Notes: generated from the sequence alone by a model not told the origin. A stretch of 64,000 nt of DNA from Desulfomonile tiedjei (GCA_016212925.1 JACRDF010000011.1:62001-126000); one strand, 5' to 3'. Shown: positions 8,489 through 17,656, counted from the first letter of the stretch. A program made the numbers and translations.

Positions 8489-10120
8489 ATGGGAGCAAGC
8501 ACTTTGACCAGGAGGAAATTCCTTCTCGTGGCCGGAGGGCTGACAGCCACTGCAGCCTTGCGTATCGGATCATCATCGGTGGCGATGGCCGCTCGGCCGG
8601 TCGGCAGGCCGTTTGAATTCACTGCGAGCATCCTCACACCCGGAAAATGGCCGGACGGGAAGCCGAAGGAGGGGGGTATCTGGGCGATTAACGGGATGTT
8701 TCCGGGTCCCACCATCCGCGCCAAGGAAGGTGAGGAGGTCTCCGTTACTTTGTGCAACAACCTTCCGCAACCAACCACCATGCACTGGCACGGCATACAC
8801 CAGAAGGGAACATGGTTTATGGACGGCGTGGCCATGATCTCTCAGAGACCAATTCAACCCGGAGATTGCTACACATACACCTTCACGGCCTTTCCGGCGG
8901 GTACACACTGGTACCACTCTCACACCGGGGTTCAGTACTCTGACGGATTGTTCGGCCCCTTCATCATCGAGGAGAAAGATAACCCTTACAAGAACGACTA
9001 TGATTATGAGCGGGTCATCATGATCAGCGACTGGTTTCACATCCCTTCAGAGCGGATTCTGGCAAACTTGAAAAAAGGCTTGTACATGGGCATGGCATCC
9101 GGCGAAATGGGCGCCAAAATGAAGATGGAAAAGCCGGCTGACGAAATACCCTCCAAAATGCAAATGCGAATGGCTTCCGATAGCGCACCGGACGTTGCCG
9201 ACGTTCCCTTTGAATCGGCTCTGATCAACGGAAAGGGGAGGTTTGATCCGGGCTCTGAAACCCCTTTGGAGACCTACGAAGTGGCGGAAAAAGATCGAAT
9301 TCGGTTTCGTGTTATAAACGCCTCTTCAACCTACGCGTTCAGGCTTGCCATCGATGGACATAAACTGTCCGCTATCGCCACTGATGGAGCCCTAACGAAA
9401 CTCCAGCCAGTGGACAGCCTGCTCATCGACGTAGGAGAGCGATACGATGTTATCGTCAACGCTGATCAGTCGGTGTCAAATTATTGGATTCGAGCCAAGA
9501 CGCTGGAAGAGGACAAGGAAGACTATGCCCTCGCAGTACTGAGATACAAAGGGGCTCTCCAGGAACTGCCCAAAACGAAAGCGGAATGGGGTGTTTCTCT
9601 TAAGGTGACTGACCTCAAGCCGTACTCTCCTTTGGAACTGAAAGCGCCCACCACCAACAAAGTCCTCGTGCTTTCGGGATCGATGATGCCTTACAAGTGG
9701 ATGGTAAACGGGCAGGTCTTCGAGTTGCCCCAAAAGCCTGCAACCGAAGACAGTGATCCCCCGGATCCACCCGTCACGCAAATGAGATTCAAGCAAGGGG
9801 ATGTCGTTCGACTGGTCATCGACAACGAATCAAAGATGGGCCACCCGTTTCATTTGCATGGCCACTACTTCCGCGTGCTGGGGTTGGGCGCCAAAGGGGC
9901 CGGGAAGTACCGTGGTCAGCCCCTTAATGAGAACGATCCCGTCCAAAAAGATAATCTCAGCATTCCGGCCAAGAGCTGGGCTGTAGTGCAATGGGAGGCT
10001 GACAATCCCGGATTCTGGTTCTTCCATTGCCACATTGAATGGCACCTGGCCACAGGCATGGCCATCATGGTCATTGAAGGGGACCCACCGCCCCCGCCGC
10101 AGAAGATAGGAAAGGCCTGA
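8489..10120 (+). CDS. Tat-exported multicopper oxidase, CopA/laccase-like
   Basis: 543 residues. The N-terminus has a twin-arginine signal (TRRKFLLVAGGLTAT). All four copper-ligand motifs are present: HWHGIHQ (about 98), HWYHSHTG (about 143), HPFHLHGHYFRVLG (about 451) and FFHCHIEWHLATGM (about 510), which supply type 1, 2 and 3 copper sites. A Met-rich stretch around residues 198-230 (GMASGEMGAKMKM, KMQMRMAS) resembles the methionine-rich inserts of cuprous oxidases such as CueO and CopA. Likely role: periplasmic oxidation of Cu(I) or other substrates with oxygen as acceptor. That is notable if the host is an anaerobe, where it may serve oxygen or copper defence. Single gene with an AAAGGA site. 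Confidence 0.92.
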   Translation: MGASTLTRRKFLLVAGGLTATAALRIGSSSVAMAARPVGRPFEFTASILTPGKWPDGKPKEGGIWAINGMFPGPTIRAKEGEEVSVTLCNNLPQPTTMHWHGIHQKGTWFMDGVAMISQRPIQPGDCYTYTFTAFPAGTHWYHSHTGVQYSDGLFGPFIIEEKDNPYKNDYDYERVIMISDWFHIPSERILANLKKGLYMGMASGEMGAKMKMEKPADEIPSKMQMRMASDSAPDVADVPFESALINGKGRFDPGSETPLETYEVAEKDRIRFRVINASSTYAFRLAIDGHKLSAIATDGALTKLQPVDSLLIDVGERYDVIVNADQSVSNYWIRAKTLEEDKEDYALAVLRYKGALQELPKTKAEWGVSLKVTDLKPYSPLELKAPTTNKVLVLSGSMMPYKWMVNGQVFELPQKPATEDSDPPDPPVTQMRFKQGDVVRLVIDNESKMGHPFHLHGHYFRVLGLGAKGAGKYRGQPLNENDPVQKDNLSIPAKSWAVVQWEADNPGFWFFHCHIEWHLATGMAIMVIEGDPPPPPQKIGKA

Positions 10121-10619
10121 CAGGTTGTACCTGTTATCGAAGCCTTGACGGCTTCCCGGGCCCGGCTCTCACGGCGGTTGCGCTGCAAATTGGTGGACCA
10201 GACGTTTCGCCCGCCGTCATTCCCGTGCAGACGGGAATCCAGACTGGACCCCGAATCGGAGTCCGGGGTGTCGACTGGCCGGCAAGATGCCGGTCCCATC
10301 ACGCGGTCCGCTCACCACTTCAATTTGCTCGGCGTAACGGAACCCTCAGCCTCTGCCCATGATCGAACTTGAATTTCCCCGGTCCTTTATGCTATTTATG
10401 CCCCAAAAGTTCGCGTCCTCCATGGCAAGGCTGCGCGCGGTCAGATCTACGAGACCGGACTCCTTCTTTCCCTCTTTCCGGGGACAAGCTTGGCAAGAAC
10501 AACACCGCGCAAGAACTACGGCTTCAGTGGCTTGGCGGCCTACAGGCACGTAGGCCGGATCTGCTAAGCGGAGCTGTCGTATTATTGCTGATCAACCTTA
10601 TAACAACAGGAGGGGTGGC
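10121..10619. other. intergenic region with a dispersed palindromic repeat
   Basis: About 500 bp with no supported gene. It holds a repeat at 10215-10270: CGTCATTCCCG/CGGGAATCC arms followed by a second palindrome (GGACCCCG...CGGGG). The same kind of sequence recurs at 45816-45892. Short open frames here have no ribosome binding site or protein-like composition. Confidence 0.5.
10215..10270. repeat. REP-like palindromic repeat
   Basis: CGTCATTCCCG and CGGGAATCC form a small hairpin, followed by GGACCCCG/TCCGGGG. A related unit is present near 45816-45892, so this is a dispersed element rather than a gene-specific site. Confidence 0.6.
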
Positions 10620-11633
10620 ATGAGGCAGAGGCGTGGGATTAAATATGGCTGCGCAATGGGAAGACGTGAATTCCTTAAGCTAACAGCCGCGGTCGGAGGC
10701 ATCGTGGTCCTTGGAGGGCCTCAGGGCGCCGGCGCCGCCGGGGAAAAGAGGATTTCCGTAGCCACAGGCGGAATGGGTGGCGTATATTTCGTAATGGGGG
10801 GCGCCATAGCGGCTGTCATAACCAAGCACGTCCCGAACGTGGAAGCGGCGGCCGAAGTCACTGCCGCCTCCGTGGACAACTGCAAGCTTATAGCCGCCAA
10901 GAAATCTGATTTGGGAATCATCATGGGTGACACAGCCTACGATGCCTGGAAGGGGCTCGGCAAATTCAAACAGGCCCTTCCCATACAGAATCTGGCAGTC
11001 CTGTACCCGAACTTCATGCATGTCGTGGTTGTGGAAGGGAAAGGGATAGGCAAGGTCGCGGACATGAAGGGTAAAACCATCTCCACAGGCGCGCCGGGGA
11101 GCGGGGTCGAGGTTATGGCCCTGAGAATCCTGGAAGCCAACGGGATAAACCCCGACAAAGATATTAAGCGAGATAGGCTGGGAGCATCCGAATCCTCTGG
11201 CGCCCTCAAAGATGGAAAGATTGACGGGTACTTCTGGTGTGGCGGTGTACCGACGGCCGCGGTCCTCGATAACGCCGCGTCTCCCGGAATGAAGATCAGT
11301 CTAATACCCAATGCTGATTGCATAGACAAGATGGCGGTCAAGTACGGGCCGGTGTATTACCCTGAAATAATTCCAAAGGGCGTTTACAAAGGCGTTGATA
11401 ACGATGTTCCTGTGGCTGCCGTTGCAAACTGCCTGGTCGCCCATGAAAACATGGACGAGAAATTGGTATATGAAATATTGGCAGCTTTGTTCGATCACAA
11501 GGCCGATCTGGTCGCCGTTCACAAGCAGGCTGAGGCCATAAGTCTCGAAAGCGCCGTAAAGGGATCTCCCATCCCTTATCATAAAGGTGCGCAGAAATTC
11601 TTTAAGGAAAAGGGACTGAACCTCCAAACATGA
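10620..11633 (+). CDS. TAXI-family TRAP transporter solute-binding protein
   Basis: 337 residues; the ATG at 10620 follows AGGAGG by 6 bases, so it is preferred over the internal ATG 12 codons later. The N-terminus contains a Tat-like motif (GRREFLKLTAAVGG). TAXI signature: ISVATGGMGGVYFVMGGAIA near residue 42, then AEVTAASVDNCKLIAAKKSDLGI. The fold binds a dicarboxylate such as glutamate or 2-oxoglutarate in the periplasm. It begins a three-gene operon with overlapping or near-overlapping ends: TAXI binding protein, DUF1850 protein, fused TRAP permease. Confidence 0.92.
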   Translation: MRQRRGIKYGCAMGRREFLKLTAAVGGIVVLGGPQGAGAAGEKRISVATGGMGGVYFVMGGAIAAVITKHVPNVEAAAEVTAASVDNCKLIAAKKSDLGIIMGDTAYDAWKGLGKFKQALPIQNLAVLYPNFMHVVVVEGKGIGKVADMKGKTISTGAPGSGVEVMALRILEANGINPDKDIKRDRLGASESSGALKDGKIDGYFWCGGVPTAAVLDNAASPGMKISLIPNADCIDKMAVKYGPVYYPEIIPKGVYKGVDNDVPVAAVANCLVAHENMDEKLVYEILAALFDHKADLVAVHKQAEAISLESAVKGSPIPYHKGAQKFFKEKGLNLQT

Positions 11634-12109
11634 AACGCCGTTTGGGGTACGGCGCCAGGGCATGGGTACCGTACCTTTTGGGTGTTGCCGCGATCCTCCT
11701 GGTCGTCGGACCGGGCCAAAGTCTCCTAATTGTAGACATCGGTGGCCGCGAGCTTGCACTGCCTGTGTCCGAGGGCGATGTCTTTGTCCACACTTACACC
11801 CATTCCATGTATGACGTTCCCGTCAGTGAGAAGTTCAGAATAGAGGGCGATTACTTGAGGCTTGTCCAAGTGACGAGCCTCAGCGAAGCCGCGCTGGAAT
11901 ACTTGGGGATAGAACGCAGGGACGAATTCAACGTGGATCTACGCTGCCGCGGATTTACGATCCCGGCCGGCAGCATTGGGAATCACGTTTTTCAAGTGCG
12001 TGACCGCGAGATTGATCTTGGAAACCCAGAAAACCGGGAAGAGGCCATCCAGGTGAAACTGGTCAGGGTCCGCGCCCTGGTATACTTTGTCAGCGCCCTT
12101 TGGAGATAG
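11630..12109 (+). CDS. DUF1850 family protein of the TAXI-TRAP operon
   Basis: 159 residues, overlapping the TAXI gene by 4 bp (ATGA). One N-terminal membrane segment (about 8-30), then a beta-rich extracytoplasmic domain with FVHTYTHSMYDVPVSEKF and DFRIEGDYLRLVQ-type strands; TYTHSMYDVPVSE is the usual conserved part of DUF1850. The family is found almost only between TAXI-type binding proteins and fused TRAP permeases, so it is probably an accessory subunit, but its function is unknown. Confidence 0.82.
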   Translation: MKRRLGYGARAWVPYLLGVAAILLVVGPGQSLLIVDIGGRELALPVSEGDVFVHTYTHSMYDVPVSEKFRIEGDYLRLVQVTSLSEAALEYLGIERRDEFNVDLRCRGFTIPAGSIGNHVFQVRDREIDLGNPENREEAIQVKLVRVRALVYFVSALWR

Positions 12110-12112
12110 ATA

Positions 12113-14077
12113 ATGGAAAACGAGCAACAAACGTGGGTCGTTGAAGAACAGCTTAAGAAGGTTGAAGAAGTCATACAGAAAGAAGAGGGAGTAACCAGGG
12201 AACCCAACCCTATCTGGAGCATAATCATCACAGTCCTGGCGGTGGCCAACTCCGTATTCGCCATCTATTGTGCGGTCGGCACTATTACCACTCAAATACT
12301 TCGAGGAGTGCATGTAGCAGTTATATTGGTCCTGGTCTTCTTGCACTACCCGGCCTTGAAGAAGTTCAAGAACAAGGTGAACGCCCTTGACATCATTCTG
12401 GCACTGCTTGCCGCCTCGTCTATCGGTTACATGCTCTTGGATTTTGAAGAGTTCATTTACAGGGCCGTAACACCGGATCGCTGGGACTTGGTGTTTGGAG
12501 TTATCCTGATTCTCCTGATTCTTGAAGCCGCGCGCAGGACTTCCGGTTTGATAATGCCAGTCACGGTGGTGCTCTTTCTCATTTACGCGTATATTGGCCC
12601 CTTGCTTCCTCCTCCTTGGACTCACCGAGGTTATGACCTCGAGCGTATCGTCGGGCACATGTATATGACTCTGGAGGGCATTTTCGGCGTTCCAATCGAT
12701 GTTTCCTCAACCTTCATAATTATGTTTACGATTTTCGGAGCGTTTCTGCGAACGTCCGGTGCGGGCAAGTTCTATGTGGATTTTGCATTTACCGCTCAGG
12801 GAAACAAACCAACAGGAGCGGGTCGCACTGTGTGCATGGCGTCGTTCTTTTTGGCAGGCGGGTCGGGGAGTGGAGTAGCTGATACCGTGACGGTCGGTTC
12901 CGTTGCCTATCCCATGCTCAAGAAAGCCGGGTACAACAAAGAGAATGCCGGTGGATTGTTGGCGGCCGGTGGCCTGGGCGCGGTGCTCACCCCGCCTGTC
13001 ATGGGCGCGGCAGCGTTTTTAATTGCAGAGTTCCTGAGGATTTCTTACCTGGATGTCATCAAAATGGCGGCTATTCCGGCGTGCCTTTACTATTGGGGAC
13101 TTCTGCTCATGGTTGAGTTCGATGCACGCAAATTCGGATTGCGATTGGTGGAGGTGGAAAAAGTTCATACCCTCAGGTCTCTGACTTGGACGTACGGGTA
13201 CCATTTTCTTCCTGTTATCGTGCTGGTGGCCTCCCTTGTTTCAGGCTTTACTCCGCCCATGGCGGTCTTTTTCGCGATATTGACCTGTTTTTTTGCGTGC
13301 TTTATTCGCCGAGAGACCTGGTTCACGCTGGCTAAGATGGTAAATACCCTTAAGCAAGGGACTCTCGCTGTGCTCAACGTAGCTTCCGTTTGCGCCTGCG
13401 CCGGTATTATCGTGGGCGTCGTAAGCCTGACCGGTCTCGGTCTGAAGCTTTCCACTATCATCATAACGTATGCAGGGGGAAGCCTCCTACTTACTGCCAT
13501 ATTCACCGGGATATTGTTATGGATAATAGGTTTGGCAGTTCCCATAACAGCTACATACATTATCGCGGCGGTTATTGCCGCTCCGGCCCTTGTAAAGCTT
13601 GGCGTGCCCGATTATGCCGCGCACATGTTCATCTTCTACTACGCCGTGCTCTCCGAAGTTTCGCCGCCGACGGCTCTGTCTCCCTTTGCCGCCGCGGCCC
13701 TGACCGGAGGAGACCCGTTCAAGACTACTTTGATGGCGTGGAAGTATACTGTTGTGGCTTTTGTGGTACCTTTTATGTTTGTGCTTGACCCTTCCGGGTA
13801 CGCTCTGCTTCTCAAGGGCAGCGGTTTGCTCGAATCGGTTTGGGTCATCGCAACGTCGTTTCTCGGGGTTGTTGCTTTTGCGTCCGCGGCTTCCGGATGG
13901 CTTCTAAAGAGGTCGACGGCGCTGGAGCGTCTGTTGCTGGCCGGCTCCGGATTGTGTCTTGTGCACCCCTCCCCGTGGGCAGACCTGGCCGGGGTTGCTT
14001 TATTAGGCGTGGCCGCGCTTTTCCAAGTCTTTGTTGCCAGAGCTTCGTTGAAACAGCCGAATAAGATGGCAAGCTAG
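12113..14077 (+). CDS. TRAP transporter permease, fused DctQ-DctM (TAXI type)
   Basis: 654 residues, start 3 bp after the DUF1850 stop with GGAG upstream. The first 190 residues have about four membrane helices corresponding to the DctQ subunit; the rest is the DctM channel with some 12-14 helices and conserved glycine-rich segments (GGSGSGVADTVTVGSVAYPMLKK and GGLGAVLTPPVMGAAAFL fit this subfamily). It uses a sodium or proton gradient to import the ligand delivered by the TAXI protein at 10620. Inner membrane. Confidence 0.94.
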   Translation: MENEQQTWVVEEQLKKVEEVIQKEEGVTREPNPIWSIIITVLAVANSVFAIYCAVGTITTQILRGVHVAVILVLVFLHYPALKKFKNKVNALDIILALLAASSIGYMLLDFEEFIYRAVTPDRWDLVFGVILILLILEAARRTSGLIMPVTVVLFLIYAYIGPLLPPPWTHRGYDLERIVGHMYMTLEGIFGVPIDVSSTFIIMFTIFGAFLRTSGAGKFYVDFAFTAQGNKPTGAGRTVCMASFFLAGGSGSGVADTVTVGSVAYPMLKKAGYNKENAGGLLAAGGLGAVLTPPVMGAAAFLIAEFLRISYLDVIKMAAIPACLYYWGLLLMVEFDARKFGLRLVEVEKVHTLRSLTWTYGYHFLPVIVLVASLVSGFTPPMAVFFAILTCFFACFIRRETWFTLAKMVNTLKQGTLAVLNVASVCACAGIIVGVVSLTGLGLKLSTIIITYAGGSLLLTAIFTGILLWIIGLAVPITATYIIAAVIAAPALVKLGVPDYAAHMFIFYYAVLSEVSPPTALSPFAAAALTGGDPFKTTLMAWKYTVVAFVVPFMFVLDPSGYALLLKGSGLLESVWVIATSFLGVVAFASAASGWLLKRSTALERLLLAGSGLCLVHPSPWADLAGVALLGVAALFQVFVARASLKQPNKMAS

Positions 14078-14216
14078 ACCTCGGCAACCGGGTGGTAGTG
14101 GCGATGCGCGGCGGTGCTGCTCGCGCCTTTTGGGAATCCATAAGGGTGCGGGGGACATATTCTCCGGTTCGTTGTCTAACCTATAGATGCGCGGAGTCCA
14201 TCGGTTGGGGGTTGCC

Positions 14217-15209
14217 ATGAGCAACGATGCCGAGTCAAAAACGAACCTTCTCAAGGAAATTGAACGACTCCGAAACCAAATCGCCGAACTGGAGGCGCAG
14301 CGGGCGGATCTCGCGAACGTGCCCCCGTACCAAATGATCAACAGCGGCGAGTTACTGCGCCGCGATTGCTTTATTGAGTTGAAAGAGCCACCCAGACCGC
14401 TCCGTGTCGGTTACGAGTCCACGGAATCCATTGAGCTAAGGTCCCTGTTTACCCGCGACGTGACGACTTCCGGCAGCTTCGACGTAAGAGGAGGAATCTG
14501 GGCTACAACCTTCGGGAAAGTAATCCAAGCTCTCCCGATCCCCGCTTTCTTACTCGATGAATATCTGGATGTTGCCGTAGCGAATCAGGCCTGCGGAAGA
14601 TTTACCGCTGCGTACGAAAAAATTCAGGGCAAGCCCTTTGCGAATCTTCTTGGTGGACCATCAGCTATTGAAAAGGCGCAAGCGGTTCTGGGGCGAGTCT
14701 TCTCCGACAGGAAGCCACGCGTCAGTGAAGGACCTCTGAGGATAGAAGATTCCATAGTATGGGCTCGCATGACTTTCCGACCCATCCGAATAGTCAACGA
14801 GCGCTTTGTCCTAGTGCTGGTCGAAGATCTCACCCGCGAAACCATGCAACTCCATGAAAACGAGATGCTCAGGCAAGAACTGGAGAAACGGGTCGAGGCA
14901 CGCACAGCGGAATTGCGAAAGACAAACGAGAACCTGAAGAGAGAAGTCGCGGAGCGCACGCGAGCCGAGCAAGAGAGAGAGAAAGTGATCCTTAGGCTTC
15001 AGGCCGCTCTAGCCCAGGTCAAGAATCTAAGTGGCCTGCTGCCCATTTGTGCCTCGTGCAAGAAAATAAGAGACGACAAGGGGTACTGGCAGCAAATTGA
15101 GGCCTACATTCGCGACCATTCCGAAGCGGATTTCAGCCATGGCCTCTGCCCGGAATGCGCAAAAAAACTGTATCCCGAATTCTTCGACCCGGAGCGCGGC
15201 GGGCAATGA
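14217..15209 (+). CDS. PAS-domain signalling protein with coiled coil and C-terminal Cys4 tail
   Basis: 330 residues. I take the ATG at 14217 (GGGGG upstream) instead of an ATG 10 codons earlier without a site. Order: coiled coil (about 5-35), linker, PAS-like domain (about 100-215, IQALPIPAFLLDEYLDVAVANQA), a long coiled coil (about 220-275), then a tail with LLPICASCKKIRDDKGYW and HGLCPECAKKLYPEFF. The two CxxC pairs could hold zinc or a cofactor. This tail is frequently seen at the C-terminus of PAS and response-regulator proteins of deltaproteobacteria; its task is not known to me. No kinase, GGDEF or HTH domain is present, so output is unclear. Monocistronic. Confidence 0.8.
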   Translation: MSNDAESKTNLLKEIERLRNQIAELEAQRADLANVPPYQMINSGELLRRDCFIELKEPPRPLRVGYESTESIELRSLFTRDVTTSGSFDVRGGIWATTFGKVIQALPIPAFLLDEYLDVAVANQACGRFTAAYEKIQGKPFANLLGGPSAIEKAQAVLGRVFSDRKPRVSEGPLRIEDSIVWARMTFRPIRIVNERFVLVLVEDLTRETMQLHENEMLRQELEKRVEARTAELRKTNENLKREVAERTRAEQEREKVILRLQAALAQVKNLSGLLPICASCKKIRDDKGYWQQIEAYIRDHSEADFSHGLCPECAKKLYPEFFDPERGGQ

Positions 15210-15224
15210 AATAACAATGGAATG

Positions 15225-15316
15225 CCCCTCACCCTGTCCCTCTCCCTAGGGGAGAGGGGACTTGAAAGCGGCTCCAGAGGGCCCCCTCTCCCTGCGGGAG
15301 AGGGCTGGGGTGAGGG
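15225..15316. repeat. large inverted repeat (CCCCTCACCC / GGGGTGAGGG)
   Basis: Outer arms CCCCTCACCC and GGGGTGAGGG enclose two further CTCTCCC/GGGAGAG hairpins. This G/C-rich pattern is a widespread dispersed repeat type in proteobacterial genomes. It sits just after the PAS gene and could form an RNA hairpin there, but there is no T-tract. Confidence 0.65.
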
Positions 15317-15620
15317 TAACAAAGCAACTACCTCCGTGATCGTGGCACGATTTAGACTTCCTTTTGGCTTCTGGGACAGGCTCGGCCGTGCGCCTTACGC
15401 TCCGCGGGCTCTCCGGTGAAAGATCTCTTGCTTGCATAGATGGAGTGTCCTCGCGTAACTAAAGTGTTACTTTAACCCGCAGGTTTTCCTTGACTTTGTG
15501 GCCCAGTTCTAGCTACAAGTTATCTTACGTTCCCAGATTTTCAGCTTGTTTTTTTCTCAGCAGCGCCCCCCACGGGGGGATAGTGCTGTTTTTCATTTTG
15601 CATTGGGTTTGGAGGGAGTT

Positions 15621-16709
15621 ATGAGGTCCGCTTACATTAGGTCCAGATGGCTTTTGTGGGTGCTGCCGCTGTTGCTGATCACAACCCTGGCAACCTCGGC
15701 AGGTGCACAGGGGCTGTTTGGAATGGGTTCCCCCGGCGAGGCTTTTCTCGGGTCGGTTCCGGGATTCGCCTCGTTCGATGTCGCAGGGATGGTCTTGACG
15801 CCGAATGTCCGCGCGGGCCATCAGTGGATAGGTCTGAATTTCAACCTTCCGACTGCATCCGCCATTCCGTTTTTTGGCGCGAGTACTCCCATTGATATTC
15901 AGTTGCGCGATGCCCATGTCTGGGTAGGATCCGTGGGGTTGGAGGGCTGGCTGACCCCTGCTTTCTCACTCTTTGTGAATGCTGAAGGCAACGCGAAGAG
16001 GAGCGTGGGCGCGGTTACCAGTGAGGAACCGCTCCACGTTGTTGCAGGCGGCTTGTTCCCTTCCCGGTGGGACGCGTCTCATTTGGAATGGTGGGCCGTC
16101 GAGGGCGGTTTCGCGTACAGGATCTCGAATAGCTTAGCGGTCTTTGCAGCGTTGAGGCGTGAGCACCTGTCATTCGGTCTGGACAACCCTCGAGATCAGT
16201 TCGGAAACCCGATCAATTCCGTTCTAAGCCCTGCTCCGGGCATTGTCATAACAAACACAGCCGGCGCTGACTTCCAGCTCAAGCTTTGGACGCCTTATCT
16301 AGGCGTCCGGTTCATGGGGCCCAATTACCGATGCTCGCTTTCTTGGACCCCATTTGTAAGTGCGGCCGTGAAGGTCCCCGATCATTTCGTCAACAACCTC
16401 TTTGTCGGCGCTATCCTGTTAACAACCGGCATTGAGTGGAATTACTCGATGTTTCGAACAGGCGCGCAACTTGAGGGGGACTTCGAGTACGATATGAAAC
16501 TCAGTCCAAACTTTTCGCTCAAGGCCTGGGCCAAGGGGAGTTGGTTGAGCGTCAGGGGAAGGGGCAACCTGGACGAGATATTGAACAATGCCCTCGTTGT
16601 TGGGGGAGTGACACTTGCCTCCGCCAGTTTTGCGGGAGCGGCAGATGAAACTGCCACGCTGACTAGAAGCCAGGTCGCTGTGGGCCTTGGCGCGGAACTG
16701 AATTTCTGA
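15621..16709 (+). CDS. secreted beta-rich protein, probable outer-membrane barrel
   Basis: 362 residues. Start ATG 15621 follows GGAGGGAG; the open frame extends 25 codons upstream from a TTG without support. The signal peptide spans about residues 1-32 (LLWVLPLLLITTLATSAGAQG). The rest alternates polar and aromatic residues in strand-like blocks, with Gly and aromatic turns, and ends in a strand finishing with F (VAVGLGAELNF), a classic outer-membrane protein C-terminus recognised by BamA. No named family was recognised. Stands alone between repeats. Confidence 0.72.
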   Translation: MRSAYIRSRWLLWVLPLLLITTLATSAGAQGLFGMGSPGEAFLGSVPGFASFDVAGMVLTPNVRAGHQWIGLNFNLPTASAIPFFGASTPIDIQLRDAHVWVGSVGLEGWLTPAFSLFVNAEGNAKRSVGAVTSEEPLHVVAGGLFPSRWDASHLEWWAVEGGFAYRISNSLAVFAALRREHLSFGLDNPRDQFGNPINSVLSPAPGIVITNTAGADFQLKLWTPYLGVRFMGPNYRCSLSWTPFVSAAVKVPDHFVNNLFVGAILLTTGIEWNYSMFRTGAQLEGDFEYDMKLSPNFSLKAWAKGSWLSVRGRGNLDEILNNALVVGGVTLASASFAGAADETATLTRSQVAVGLGAELNF

Positions 16710-16744
16710 CCAATCGGACATGGACTTGTCCTATGGGGCGGATT

Positions 16745-16905
16745 TATGCCAATTCGCCATAAAAAATACAACATTGCGAACAGTTGTCATTGCGAGGGCG
16801 TGAAGCCCGAAGCAATCTCTGGGGCGAGAGATTGCTTCGTCGCTTCGCTCCTCGCAATGACAGCTAACATCTCGTGTGTTACGACAACAATAGCGAACTG
16901 GTATT
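16745..16905. mobile_element. MITE-like element with TAT-CCA-TTCGC ends
   Basis: About 160 bp with no gene. The left end TATGCCAATTCGCC and the reverse complement of the right end AATACCAGTTCGC are similar terminal inverted repeats, and inside lies a second inverted repeat (CATTGCGAGG...CCTCGCAATG with GAAGCAATCT/AGATTGCTTC). Similar ends recur at 45602-45970 and near 53300. Non-autonomous insertion inferred from this structure only. Confidence 0.55.
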
Positions 16906-17054
16906 AGGCCCAATCGTGGCAGTGAGCGTCAAACGAATTACCATTAGCCATGGCCGGCAGGGACCCCGGATCGTGGTCCGGGGCAGGCTCTGGCCGCTAC
17001 CATAATGTGGTGGCGGTCTCGCGGGACGCGGGATGCCCCACATGTTCATTTACA

Positions 17055-17167
17055 TATAGTGATTCTCGAAAGTTCTTTCTGAATGGAACCGCACTGCTGG
17101 ACAAGCCAGTCCCGCGTTGGCGGGAAACCCATAAGTCAATCCGTCATTACTTTCGGGAACTGCTATA
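17055..17167. mobile_element. MITE-like element, TATAG family copy A
   Basis: 113 bp bounded by TATAGTGATTCTCGAAAGT and, inverted, TATAGCAGTTCCCGAAAGT (16 of 19 matching). The same ends bound elements at 50105-50459, 52550-52889 and 56312-56419. TA-rich tips suggest insertion at TA, as in IS630/mariner-type elements. No coding capacity. Confidence 0.65.
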
Positions 17168-17197
17168 GAAGCCCAAAGAGGGGGAAAAGGGGTCACC

Positions 17198-17259
17198 CAT
17201 AAAAAGGGGCCACTGAATCGGGGATGTGATATTCCCCAACTCAGTGGCCCCTTTTTATG
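17198..17259. terminator. 62-bp near-perfect palindrome, possible bidirectional terminator
   Basis: Arms of 19 bp (17198-17216 and 17241-17259) are exactly complementary and include AAAAAGGGGCCACTGA; between them a second stem GGGGA/TCCCC forms. The A-run on one side and T-run on the other give a stem-loop followed by a U-tract on either strand. On the minus strand it lies 400 bp past the DUF4143 ATPase gene. It could also be part of a mobile element end. Confidence 0.6.
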
Positions 17260-17361
17260 ATTATCAAGTCTCGTCTTGGCTCATGCGGCGGCCACATGAG
17301 GTGGTTCGGACGTGAGCCAGGAGTGGACCTGCACCCAATCCTCGACTCTCGTGCTGAAACC

Positions 17362-17427
17362 AAAAATCCCGCGGCGGCTTGTCGGTAACCGAGCGGGATG
17401 ATTTATCTTGTTTGGCTCCCCGAGTAG
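17362..17427. repeat. left copy of 66-bp direct repeat from the tRNA-Asn 3' end
   Basis: Matches 19642-19707 at 64 of 66 positions. It contains the terminator stem (ATCCCGC...GCGGGAT with an A-run that reads as T on the minus strand) and the first 15 bases of the tRNA 3' end including CCA. The copies lie 2.28 kb apart and flank the DUF4143 ATPase gene, like attachment sites of an island or the result of a local duplication. Confidence 0.8.
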
Positions 17428-17516
17428 TCCCGCGTCGCGCGGGATCGAATCCCGCCTCATGCGGGATTTCGGCTAAAGCCTCAACCATTACACCCTAGTG
17501 GTTAACAGTCGCCTGC
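17413..17516 (-). pseudogene. degenerate, interrupted copy of tRNA-Asn
   Basis: On the minus strand this has the tRNA-Asn 3' acceptor plus CCA (TGGCTCCCCGAGTAG on the plus strand). About 50 bp of unrelated, palindrome-rich sequence follow (TCCCGCG/CGCGGGA, CCCGC...GCGGG), then a diverged T-arm and the anticodon arm (CCTAGTGGTTAACAG). The 5' acceptor strand and D-arm are not recognisable. It cannot fold as a tRNA. See the intact gene at 19693-19768. Confidence 0.7.
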
Positions 17517-17656
17517 ACTAGGCGTAGAATCACCAAAAACAAGATGTTGTCGGCTAAGCCCGTTGCAAGAACCCACGACAATCCATAACCGTCCGTAACC
17601 GAATCCCGCAAAAGTCCCGCACTCTTTTTCTCGTAGTCTCTTTAGCTTCACGAGGC

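Noticed and set aside
10121-10619. Small gene in the gap before the TAXI gene
   Set aside because: Open frames are repeat-derived and without ribosome binding sites.
11939-12658. Minus-strand frame across the TAXI-TRAP operon
   Set aside because: Antisense to DUF1850 and the permease; no start signal or family match.
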